This document shows positions 1 to 6,161 of a stretch of 22,513 nucleotides of DNA, piece by piece (the stretch's first letter is position 1; each line of letters starts with the position of its first letter). Source of the stretch: Methanobacteriota archaeon (GTDB lineage Archaea > Thermoplasmatota > Poseidoniia > Poseidoniales > Poseidoniaceae). The stretch lies in the NCBI GenBank assembly GCA_018662715.1, contig JABJFP010000070.1, forward strand, positions 1 through 22,513, in the 5' to 3' direction. Below the pieces are notes generated by a model that worked only from the letters and a program-made list of their open reading frames with translations, was not told where the DNA came from and searched no databases. Position numbers and translations under genes: made by a program.

Positions 1-189
1 AATCTGGATGGCTGCGAGGAATTCTGCTCCGAGAAGGATGAAGATTCCAGAGACCGCCATGAAACAGAAGATGAGCGAGAGCATGGAGTGTGCAACTCTC
101 TGCGCGAAAATAAGCCCCAGCGCACCGCCGAGCGTAATCGCGGCAAAAAGAAAGAACACACCTGTTTCAGCTGCACTCGCTACGTCCAT
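1..189 (-). CDS. nuoJ: NADH-quinone oxidoreductase subunit J, 5' part only (membrane subunit of complex I)
   Basis: Only the first 63 codons are in the window; the gene runs off the low-coordinate edge. The visible protein begins MDVASAAETGVFF and has two hydrophobic segments at about residues 8-28 and 34-54. The second ends in GAEFLAAIQ, which matches the strongly conserved GAEFLAA-x-Q signature at the end of NuoJ transmembrane helix 2. NuoJ is a membrane subunit of complex I that helps link quinone reduction to proton transfer. The ATG lies one base after the nuoI stop codon. A purine-rich AAGGGGGGCG inside the nuoI 3' end can serve as ribosome binding site, so the two genes are translationally coupled. 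Identity is firm; nothing can be said about the C-terminal part. Confidence 0.93.
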   Translation of the reverse strand, partial: MDVASAAETGVFFLFAAITLGGALGLIFAQRVAHSMLSLIFCFMAVSGIFILLGAEFLAAIQI

Positions 190-190
190 C

Positions 191-1567
191 TCAAGCGCCC
201 CCCTTGTTGGCTTCGTCAAACAACGTCTTGGCCTGATTTGCCCATTCATCTCGCTTGACACGACCTGGGAAGAATTCTATGGCTTCGTTGACTTGGTCTT
301 CCAAGTCACTCGTCATCTTGCTGACCTGGGAGAACGTATAGATGCCAAGAGCGTTCAGCTTCTCTTCAATAAATGGACCAACGCCCTTGATGGTTTGTAG
401 GTTATCTTTCTCGCTGGCGTCAGCAGTTCCGAGAATCTCAAAGTCAATGTTCTTTGAGCGCTCTTTAACACGCTGCAATTCAGCTTTTTTCTTCTCTTCT
501 TTGCTAACTGGCTTGGCAACCTCGGCCTCAGCCTCAACAGGTTCAGAGACTTCTGCCTCAACCGCTTGGACCGCTTCCACAACCACTTCGACGGGTTTGG
601 CAGTTTCTGCCGCTGCCTTGGCCGCTTTCTTGGCTCGCTTGGTACGTTCCTTAGAAGCGCGCTTTGCAAGTTCAGCATCAACGGCTTCTTGGTGAACGCC
701 CGGCAATACTCGAGTTCGGGACGCATCAAACCATAGGTCTTGACGAGTGAAACCTGACATACCATCGTATTCGTTGGTCATGAAGAAGGAAGTAAATCCA
801 CAGGACTCCATGCAAAGTCCGCAGAACATACATCGCCCAAGGTCAATGCGCCCGGAGACGATTTGGTCGTCAGCAGGTCGGAGTTCGTCTTGGGAAACAA
901 TGGCTTCTTCACCGGAATCGTTCCAACGAACGGTAGCTGTGCTTCCTGAGAGGTCAAGAACTTCTGCGAATCTCCATTCATCCGGAGCACTTGTGTGAGC
1001 GGTTACGAGGTTGAATTCCTCAAGTTCGGCTTTTACTTCTGGCTTCTCAACCGCTGCGTATTTACCGACTTCAAGTTCCATACCCAAGCCACCGTCTTCA
1101 CCGTCTGCAGAATCCAATACGTCAACACGCAGTTCCGTTGTCATGTGTAGGCAATCGTTAGGGCAAATGTTGACGCACATCTTACATGCCGTACAGGTTT
1201 CCCAAATGACACCGATTCTTCCGTTGTAGTTTCCTGGAACAAAGAGCCACGGCTCCATGTCTTCAAGTCGTTCGTACGGGTATTGAACCGTTTGAGGCTT
1301 CCAAAGCGTTGGTTTGAGGTCGGATGTCACACGGTCAGGAGCAAATTCCTGACGAGAGATATCGTTCATTGTAGCCGACGAAGCTGCCCTAATTCGGCTC
1401 CCATCGTCCAAAAATTCGGGGTGGCTGGTATTGTGGTAATCACCGAGACGCTTTCCGAAGCGCTTACCGATGAACGGGAAGGTTCGTAGAGCTGTAATCA
1501 GAGTAATCTTAAACGGGTACCAAAATAGGTTTCTAAAATTCGGTTGTGCGTGTGGATGCATTGGCAT
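191..1567 (-). CDS. nuoI: NADH-quinone oxidoreductase subunit I (two [4Fe-4S] clusters), enlarged, with C-terminal helix-hairpin-helix domain
   Basis: NuoI carries two [4Fe-4S] clusters that pass electrons towards NuoB in the peripheral arm of complex I. The protein has 458 residues, whereas usual NuoI has about 160-220. The first cluster motif is CTACKMCVNICP (Cys125, 128, 131, 135). The second is CMFCGLCMESCG (Cys246, 249, 252, 256), with Gly instead of the usual Pro after the last Cys. About 110 residues separate the motifs, against about 28 in E. coli. The extra part includes an acidic stretch and a small beta-rich piece around residues 198-232. Residues 299-366 form a charged Ala/Lys/Glu-rich linker. 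Residues 390-449 form a helix-hairpin-helix domain (IKGVGPFIEEKLNALGI, then GRVKRDEWANQAK). The start is set by TGAGGTGA four bases upstream, which overlaps the nuoH stop. Confidence 0.93.
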   Translation of the reverse strand: MPMHPHAQPNFRNLFWYPFKITLITALRTFPFIGKRFGKRLGDYHNTSHPEFLDDGSRIRAASSATMNDISRQEFAPDRVTSDLKPTLWKPQTVQYPYERLEDMEPWLFVPGNYNGRIGVIWETCTACKMCVNICPNDCLHMTTELRVDVLDSADGEDGGLGMELEVGKYAAVEKPEVKAELEEFNLVTAHTSAPDEWRFAEVLDLSGSTATVRWNDSGEEAIVSQDELRPADDQIVSGRIDLGRCMFCGLCMESCGFTSFFMTNEYDGMSGFTRQDLWFDASRTRVLPGVHQEAVDAELAKRASKERTKRAKKAAKAAAETAKPVEVVVEAVQAVEAEVSEPVEAEAEVAKPVSKEEKKKAELQRVKERSKNIDFEILGTADASEKDNLQTIKGVGPFIEEKLNALGIYTFSQVSKMTSDLEDQVNEAIEFFPGRVKRDEWANQAKTLFDEANKGGA

Positions 1568-1571
1568 GGTT

Positions 1572-1579
1572 TCACCTCA
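1572..1579 (-). promoter_or_regulatory. Shine-Dalgarno site for nuoI overlapping the nuoH stop codon
   Basis: Minus-strand TGAGGTGA followed by AACC and the nuoI ATG, with the nuoH stop codon as its first three bases. Confidence 0.85.
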
Positions 1580-3100
1580 CTCCTGCCCCGGGAGAACTGT
1601 TCCCGCAGGCTCTACTGTTTGTACGTGGAACATTCGTTCCTGTGCGACTGACTTGTCTTCATCGTTGAGATAGATCCAGAATATACCCATCCAGAACAAC
1701 GTTGTTGCTGCAGGTACGAAGAAGGGGATTCCAAAGGCATCCCAAGCCATACCGCCTGCAACGTCGTTTTGTGCAGACATTTCATCTGGGTTGAACAAGT
1801 AAAGTCGGTACACCAATGAGAGAACGACTTGGAGTACTGCAAGAGGAAGGAGCATGCGCCATCCGAATTCCAAAATTTGGTCGGTTCGAATTCGTGCAAG
1901 AGCAAAGCGAGCCCAAACGAACACGATAAGGAAGACAAGCCATGACTTGATGAGCGTCATGACAGCACCAGGTATGAGCAAGTAAAGACCGCCGAGTCCC
2001 AAGAATTCAATGGACCCAATGGTTCCCTGGAAGGGGAGGTGCCATCCGCCAAGGAAGAAGTGGGTGAAGAGGAAACATGCGGCGTAGGTTCGGATGTATT
2101 CAGCCATAAACAGCATACCAAATCGCATACCGCCGTATTCGGTCCACCAACCTTCTACAAGTTCGGCTTCTGCTTCAGGCATGTCGAACGGGACACGTTC
2201 CACTTCTGCAATCATCGTGATGAGGAATAGAGCCGCACCTAGTGGCATCAAGAAGAGGTTCCATGAGCCTGCAGAATGCTGGAAATGGATGCTTTCAATG
2301 ATGTTGAAGGTACCTGAAAGAATCGCAACCGATAGAAGGGTAAGAAGCAATGGAATCTCGTATGCTGTAAGTTGAGCAGCGGAACGAATTCCTCCGATGA
2401 GCGTATACTTGTTGTTGGAAGACCATCCAGCGAAGAAGACACCAATTGGAGCAATACCGAAGATGGCGATTGCATAGAGAATGGAGAGGTCCGGATTGGT
2501 TGCGTAAATGCCGCTTGAGAGTGGAATCATACCCAAGATGAGCAAGGTTGAGGACACGATAAGGAACGGTGATACTTCGAAAATTAATTTGTCCGCACGT
2601 TGAGGAACCATGTGCTCCTTAACGAGAAACTTCATTCCGTCAGCGACGTTTTGGAAGAAACCAGGGACAATGGTTTTGCCCATCCAAGAACGGTTGTTGA
2701 CACGGTCAACAGTAGCGAAGTTCTCGTCTCGGTTTCCGAAGTTCTTGTTCAACCATTTGTTGATAGCACCAACTGGCTTTCCTGCTCCAAACGGTAGCAT
2801 ATTCCACCATTCGCCAGCAGTTACTCCGTTTTCACCAACCCACAACGAGCGAAGAGCGGTGGTTGCACCGTATCGGTCTTGCATACGAGCAACGGCCTTT
2901 CGTTCAATCCAAAGAATGGCGAATTGAGAGAAAAACAGCATCAGGAAAACGATGTTGACAGCAGCAAATGTACCTGCAGCAAATGAGATGCTGGAGGCAC
3001 TTTCTTCAGCGGCTGTACCGTCCAGAAGCTTGATGATGTTTGAACGGAAAATACCTTCCTTGTCCAAGAAGAATCCTACCAAATCGTACTTGTCATCCAT
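1577..3100 (-). CDS. nuoH: NADH-quinone oxidoreductase subunit H (quinone-chamber membrane subunit), with a large loop insertion
   Basis: NuoH is the membrane subunit that forms the quinone entry tunnel together with NuoB and NuoD. The protein has 507 residues, against about 320-350 usually. Recognisable parts are the end of helix 1 with IERKAVARMQDRYG (residues 65-78), NVADGMKFLVKE (151-162), RSAAQLTAYEIP (239-250), and the acidic loop ERVPFDMPEAEAELVEGWWTE (from 301), all in the family order. Between RYG and NVADG, where the family normally has a short GPNRVGP-type loop, there are about 60 extra residues (79-144) rich in Trp, Asn and Gly. There is also about 40 residues of N-terminal extension and an extra hydrophobic segment near 457-477. 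The ATG follows TGAGGTGA by four bases and lies nine bases after the nuoD stop. Confidence 0.95.
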   Translation of the reverse strand: MDDKYDLVGFFLDKEGIFRSNIIKLLDGTAAEESASSISFAAGTFAAVNIVFLMLFFSQFAILWIERKAVARMQDRYGATTALRSLWVGENGVTAGEWWNMLPFGAGKPVGAINKWLNKNFGNRDENFATVDRVNNRSWMGKTIVPGFFQNVADGMKFLVKEHMVPQRADKLIFEVSPFLIVSSTLLILGMIPLSSGIYATNPDLSILYAIAIFGIAPIGVFFAGWSSNNKYTLIGGIRSAAQLTAYEIPLLLTLLSVAILSGTFNIIESIHFQHSAGSWNLFLMPLGAALFLITMIAEVERVPFDMPEAEAELVEGWWTEYGGMRFGMLFMAEYIRTYAACFLFTHFFLGGWHLPFQGTIGSIEFLGLGGLYLLIPGAVMTLIKSWLVFLIVFVWARFALARIRTDQILEFGWRMLLPLAVLQVVLSLVYRLYLFNPDEMSAQNDVAGGMAWDAFGIPFFVPAATTLFWMGIFWIYLNDEDKSVAQERMFHVQTVEPAGTVLPGQE

Positions 3101-3104
3101 CTTA

Positions 3105-3112
3105 TCACCTCA
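3105..3112 (-). promoter_or_regulatory. Shine-Dalgarno site for nuoH overlapping the nuoD stop codon
   Basis: Minus-strand TGAGGTGA followed by TAAG and the nuoH ATG, with the nuoD stop codon as its first three bases. Confidence 0.85.
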
Positions 3113-4249
3113 ACGGTCGGTTTCTCCAATACACGGGTCAAAGCTCCCCATAATAGCGGGGATGTCAGCTACTTTGTAGCCAATCATGGTCTTTGCAACG
3201 TAAGGAATGGTGATGAACATCGGCGAACGGATTGACAATCGGTATGGGTTTTTACCCCGTCCATCGCCACCACCCTGGATGTAGAACTTGGATGCACCAC
3301 GGGTGCATTCGTAGTTGGAAAAGCCTGTAGCCCCTTCTGGAGCACGAGTGGGCGCTTTGGCAAGAATCATTTCGTCACCGTTGGAATAATTGGTGTTCTT
3401 ACCACCTGGAATTTTCTCAATGGCGTCAAGGATCATTCTGCAGGACTGACGCATTTCTTCCATGCGAACACGGTAGCGGTCATAGCAATCTGCACCTTTG
3501 ACCGAAGTTGGTTTTTCAACTGCAGGTTCCCAATCGACCTGGTCGTAAACGGAATACGGATGCGCCCAGCGAGCGTCGTAGTTAACTCCAGCAGCACGGA
3601 TGTTTGGACCGGATACTCCGGCGTTGACCATGTCTTCAGCGTTAGCGTAACCAACACCTTGGAGACGGACAAGCCAAATGGTTGACTCGTCCAACATCAT
3701 TTCGTATTCTTCAATACGTCGTTCAAAGAGCTTGACTTTAGCGACGAGCCGGTCAGCAAACCCAACAGGAATATCTCGCTTGACACCACCGATACGGGGG
3801 TAATTGTAGTGCATTCGGGACCCGCCAAGTTCTTGGAGCAAGTCAAGGAACATTTCACGGTCTCGCATACACCAGGTCATCAGTGTTAGACTGCCGATAT
3901 CAGGGCCGTAAGCACCGAGCCACATCAGGTGAGATGCAAGGCGTTGACACTCAGCAGAGATAAGACGAATGTATTCTGCTCGTTCCGGCACTTCAACTTC
4001 GAGAAGGTCTTCTGCTGCATAGATGTAGGAGTTGGCCCACGTCATTGCGCTGACATAGCAGAGGCGGTCACAGTAAGGAGTGATTTGGGTGAAATCGCGA
4101 GATTCTGCAATCTTCTCAACGCCACGGTGGATGTAGCCGAGTTCGGCTTCTGTATCCACTACAGTCTCTCCGTCCACCTTAACGCGAAGCGTCCAAAGTC
4201 CGTGCGTCATCGGGTGTTGAGGCCCCATTGTAATCCACATTTGTGCCAT
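3110..4249 (-). CDS. nuoD: NADH-quinone oxidoreductase subunit D (49-kDa quinone-site subunit)
   Basis: NuoD is the peripheral-arm subunit that shapes the quinone headgroup pocket next to cluster N2. The 379-residue protein starts MAQMWITMGPQHPMTHG, with the conserved GPQHPxTHG motif (His12 and His16). It continues with ELGYIHRGVEK (from about residue 36) and the family's quinone-site tyrosine as Tyr65 in DRLCYVSAM. There the residue before Tyr is Cys rather than the usual Asp. It ends SFDPCIGETDR, the usual C-terminal signature. Length is normal for stand-alone NuoD; it is not fused to NuoC as in E. coli. The start follows TGAGGTGA, four bases away, and lies nine bases after the nuoC stop, so translation is coupled. 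Confidence 0.97.
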   Translation of the reverse strand: MAQMWITMGPQHPMTHGLWTLRVKVDGETVVDTEAELGYIHRGVEKIAESRDFTQITPYCDRLCYVSAMTWANSYIYAAEDLLEVEVPERAEYIRLISAECQRLASHLMWLGAYGPDIGSLTLMTWCMRDREMFLDLLQELGGSRMHYNYPRIGGVKRDIPVGFADRLVAKVKLFERRIEEYEMMLDESTIWLVRLQGVGYANAEDMVNAGVSGPNIRAAGVNYDARWAHPYSVYDQVDWEPAVEKPTSVKGADCYDRYRVRMEEMRQSCRMILDAIEKIPGGKNTNYSNGDEMILAKAPTRAPEGATGFSNYECTRGASKFYIQGGGDGRGKNPYRLSIRSPMFITIPYVAKTMIGYKVADIPAIMGSFDPCIGETDR

Positions 4250-4253
4250 GATA

Positions 4254-4261
4254 TCACCTCA
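4254..4261 (-). promoter_or_regulatory. Shine-Dalgarno site for nuoD overlapping the nuoC stop codon
   Basis: Minus-strand TGAGGTGA followed by TATC and the nuoD ATG. The nuoC stop codon is its first three bases. Same arrangement as at the A/B, D/H and H/I junctions. Confidence 0.85.
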
Positions 4262-4912
4262 CTTAACCCGACCCTCATCGGTTGGCTTACGACCAAACCC
4301 TTGGGCGTCGTCGTACATTTCATTGTAATCATGATAGCGTAGTTTGTGCTGCTTTTGCAGTGGGTGGAATCCTTCGGGGCTGTCGTGAGGATTCAAAACT
4401 CGGTGCATGTTTTCGTGGCCTTCAAAACGAATACCTACGAGGTCCCACGTTTCCTTTTCATTCCAGTCAGCTCCAACCCAGACGTTCTGAACGCTAGGCA
4501 CACTTGGTTCATCGCCTTGAGGCAAGGTAACAATGATTTCAAACTCCAAAGGAATGTCAGACCCGGTGAGTTTGGAAGCAACAAGGACCGTGCTGGTGAA
4601 CGGTTTCTGGTCGACAACGGGTTGTCGCATGAGGTGGTAAACAACTTCCCAGCCACGGTCGTCTCCGCCGTCTGGGAAATGCGTGCCCGTAACCATAGAG
4701 CAGTAATTTGCTCCGTGGTCAAAACGCAAGGATTTGGCCACTGCTGGCCAGTGTTGAGGTGGGCATTGGACACGTACAAACGCCATCTTGAAGGCGTTGG
4801 AGTGGTGCTCAACGGTTGAAGTTACATCGGACCCGCCAAATCGCTTGGTTAGGGTGGCGACACAGGATTCTGCAGCAGAATCGCTTTGTTCGTTGCTAAC
4901 ACGCATTCCCAT
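4259..4912 (-). CDS. nuoC: NADH-quinone oxidoreductase subunit C (30-kDa subunit)
   Basis: NuoC is a peripheral-arm subunit that braces NuoD; it holds no cofactor. The protein has 217 residues. Its C-terminal half carries the family signature: WNEKETWDLVGIRFEGHENM (about residues 151-170), then RVLNPHDSPEGFHPLQKQHKL, equivalent to the canonical E-R-E-x-x-D-x-x-G-I-x-F-x-x-H and H-P-L-R-K-D segments. The N-terminal half is less conserved. The ATG is two bases after the nuoB stop, and GGAGAGG sits seven bases upstream inside the nuoB end. A second Met two codons in is an alternative start but is further from that site. Clearly part of the nuo operon. Confidence 0.95.
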   Translation of the reverse strand: MGMRVSNEQSDSAAESCVATLTKRFGGSDVTSTVEHHSNAFKMAFVRVQCPPQHWPAVAKSLRFDHGANYCSMVTGTHFPDGGDDRGWEVVYHLMRQPVVDQKPFTSTVLVASKLTGSDIPLEFEIIVTLPQGDEPSVPSVQNVWVGADWNEKETWDLVGIRFEGHENMHRVLNPHDSPEGFHPLQKQHKLRYHDYNEMYDDAQGFGRKPTDEGRVK

Positions 4913-4914
4913 GT

Positions 4915-5508
4915 TCAGTCCTCTCCAACGATGATGGGCTTCTCGCCCTTTCGACCACTGCTAGGTGCAGCACCGATTCGAATGATCTTTTCACGTAGTA
5001 GACCGAAACCGTCGATGAGGGCTTCGGGCCGTGGCGGGCAACCGGGGATGTAGACATCCACTGGAATGACCGTGTCAACGCCTTCTAAGACGTTGTAGGA
5101 TTGGAAGTAAGGGCCTCCAGAAATTGCACACTCGCCCATTGCGATGCAGTACTTTGGCTCGGGCATTTGCTCCCATAGACGGACGACCTTGTCAGCGAAT
5201 TTTTTCGTGATTGGACCGTTGACGAGAAGAACGTCGGATTGACGTGGAGATGAACGGAAGAGAACACCGAAACGATCTCCGTCAAAACGAGGCGTTGCGG
5301 CAGCAGCCATCTCAATGGCGCAGCATTTGATCCCAAGGTGGAGCGTGAACAGTGATTTGCGGCCTGCCCAATTGAAGTATCGTCCTGCGAGAACACTTAG
5401 AAATTGCTTGATTTTTGTTGCCTTGAGTGCCTCATCTGTGACATCTCCAACCATTTCAACAAGTGCTCGGCTATTGAAAGCCGCATAGTTTTCGTCTTGA
5501 CCTGCCAT
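4915..5508 (-). CDS. nuoB: NADH-quinone oxidoreductase subunit B (cluster N2 subunit)
   Basis: NuoB holds the terminal cluster N2, which reduces quinone. With the start chosen here the protein has 197 residues. The four N2 ligands are visible: the tandem Cys62-Cys63 in IKCCAIEMAAA, Cys127 in GECAISGGPY, and Cys157 in VYIPGCPPRPEALIDG. The spacing is typical of the family. The open frame extends to an ATG at 5565, which would overlap nuoA by 47 bases. The ATG at 5508 is preferred because TGAGGTGA lies five bases upstream, its first three bases being the nuoA stop, and because the family N-terminus has similar length. C-terminal residues after about 180 are a short charged tail. Confidence 0.96.
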   Translation of the reverse strand: MAGQDENYAAFNSRALVEMVGDVTDEALKATKIKQFLSVLAGRYFNWAGRKSLFTLHLGIKCCAIEMAAAATPRFDGDRFGVLFRSSPRQSDVLLVNGPITKKFADKVVRLWEQMPEPKYCIAMGECAISGGPYFQSYNVLEGVDTVIPVDVYIPGCPPRPEALIDGFGLLREKIIRIGAAPSSGRKGEKPIIVGED

Positions 5509-5513
5509 ATCAT

Positions 5514-5521
5514 TCACCTCA
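5514..5521 (-). promoter_or_regulatory. Shine-Dalgarno site for nuoB overlapping the nuoA stop codon
   Basis: Minus-strand TGAGGTGA, with the nuoA stop TGA as its first three bases and five bases before the nuoB ATG. It is complementary to the usual archaeal 16S 3' end (AUCACCUC). It decides the nuoB start at 5508 over the upstream ATG at 5565. Confidence 0.85.
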
Positions 5522-5998
5522 GATGTAAATGCGACCCCGCTTGCGGAACACGTACCAGACTCCAAGAGCCATGGTAGCGAAGAAGATTGCTAGTGTAGTG
5601 AGTGCGTCGGTTGCCCCTGCCACCGCTGCGGTGCGGTCGGTGACATCAGCTGCTGTTGCGTCTGCAGCAACCATTCCGCCCAAAACGAGGAACATGAAGG
5701 CCACGTCGAACACCAAGAAAATGATGGCATACCAGTAGTACTGGAAGTGAAATTGAATCATTGCGTCTCCAACGGGTTCGCTTCCACATTCAAACGTCGT
5801 AAGGCGACGAGGGTAGAGACTGTGGTCTCGTTCGTAGCCTTCCAGCAGATAGGAGCGCGTAATGTGGGGCCGAGCCGGATCAACCTTGGGTCGGACGACC
5901 CACGTGATGAGGAAATTCGTTAGCGGCATGATGATGCCGAGAATGGTGAGGAATCCGATGGAAAGGTATTCACTGGGTACGGATTCAATTCCTGACAT
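5519..5998 (-). CDS. nuoA: NADH-quinone oxidoreductase subunit A (membrane subunit)
   Basis: NuoA is a small three-helix membrane subunit next to NuoH and NuoJ. From the chosen ATG it has 159 residues. Helix 1 is about 13-34, helix 2 about 87-108 and helix 3 about 131-151. The loop carries FECGSEPVG (69-77) with the conserved Cys71. Helix 2 reads YAIIFLVFDVAFMFL; the family normally has FDVE, so the conserved acidic residue after the FDV triplet is Ala100 here. The loop before FECG is longer than usual (about residues 38-66), and the helix 2-3 loop is Ala/Thr-rich. An in-frame GTG lies four codons upstream (6010); the ATG is preferred but the ribosome binding site is weak (GGGTG). It is the first nuo gene in the window and probably opens the operon. 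Confidence 0.92.
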   Translation of the reverse strand: MSGIESVPSEYLSIGFLTILGIIMPLTNFLITWVVRPKVDPARPHITRSYLLEGYERDHSLYPRRLTTFECGSEPVGDAMIQFHFQYYWYAIIFLVFDVAFMFLVLGGMVAADATAADVTDRTAAVAGATDALTTLAIFFATMALGVWYVFRKRGRIYI

Positions 5999-6049
5999 GT
6001 TGACACCCACAGAGAACGCATACGCTCTCTGTTCTTTCCGAATTGAGCC

Positions 6050-6080
6050 CCCTCAATAAGCGTTGTCAAAGGCCATAAAG
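6050..6080 (-). promoter_or_regulatory. Possible promoter region of the nuo operon
   Basis: The gap upstream of nuoA is the longest between genes in the window. On the minus strand it holds two AT-rich candidates for a TATA element, CTTTATGG (6080-6073) and CTTATTGA (6060-6053), about 55-80 bases before the nuoA ATG. Neither is a strong archaeal TATA box and no clear BRE is visible. The gap also separates two functionally unrelated gene sets, which is the main reason to expect a promoter here. Confidence 0.25.
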
Positions 6081-6108
6081 AAAAAACGCCTGTCTCGCCG
6101 GTTTTTTT
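6080..6108. terminator. A-tract/T-tract dyad between the surface-protein gene and nuoA
   Basis: On the plus strand, AAAAAACGCC is followed after a few bases by GCCGGTTTTTTT. Each strand therefore presents a run of six or seven T after a GC-rich stretch. Archaeal transcription commonly ends at such T-runs. On the minus strand the TTTTTT lies about 75 bases downstream of the 960-residue protein gene and is a plausible terminator for it. The GC-rich core pairs only partly, so this is a T-tract call rather than a proven hairpin. Confidence 0.4.
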
Positions 6109-6141
6109 ATCGGCCAAATTACACTTTCTCCAAAGGCGAAT

Positions 6142-6156
6142 GAGGGCGCAGCCCTC
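6142..6156. other. Small perfect inverted repeat just after the 960-residue protein gene
   Basis: GAGGGC-GCA-GCCCTC, a 6-bp stem with a 3-base loop, starting six bases downstream of the stop codon. It has no adjoining T-run. It may protect the 3' end of the mRNA or aid termination together with the downstream T-tract, or it may be chance. Confidence 0.4.
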
Positions 6157-6161
6157 TGTTT

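Noticed and set aside
8..400. Plus-strand open frame opposite nuoJ and nuoI
   Set aside because: It is antisense to two confidently identified subunits, has no recognisable domain and no ribosome binding site. The same applies to the other plus-strand frames, such as 4346-4819 and 15650-16165.
191..3100. Misassembly or frameshift as the cause of the oversized NuoH and NuoI
   Set aside because: The frames stay open without stops, the conserved motifs on both sides of each insertion are in the same frame, and the junction signals between genes are intact.
5509..5565. Longer nuoB start at 5565
   Set aside because: It would overlap nuoA by 47 bases and add 19 residues not typical of NuoB, while a perfect TGAGGTGA sits before the ATG at 5508.
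5999..6010. GTG start for nuoA at 6010
   Set aside because: An ATG four codons downstream gives a normal N-terminus. The GTG has no better ribosome binding site, though it cannot be fully excluded.
6142..6156. The GAGGGC-GCA-GCCCTC repeat as an attachment site or mobile-element end
   Set aside because: There is no second copy, target duplication, integrase or transposase in the window.
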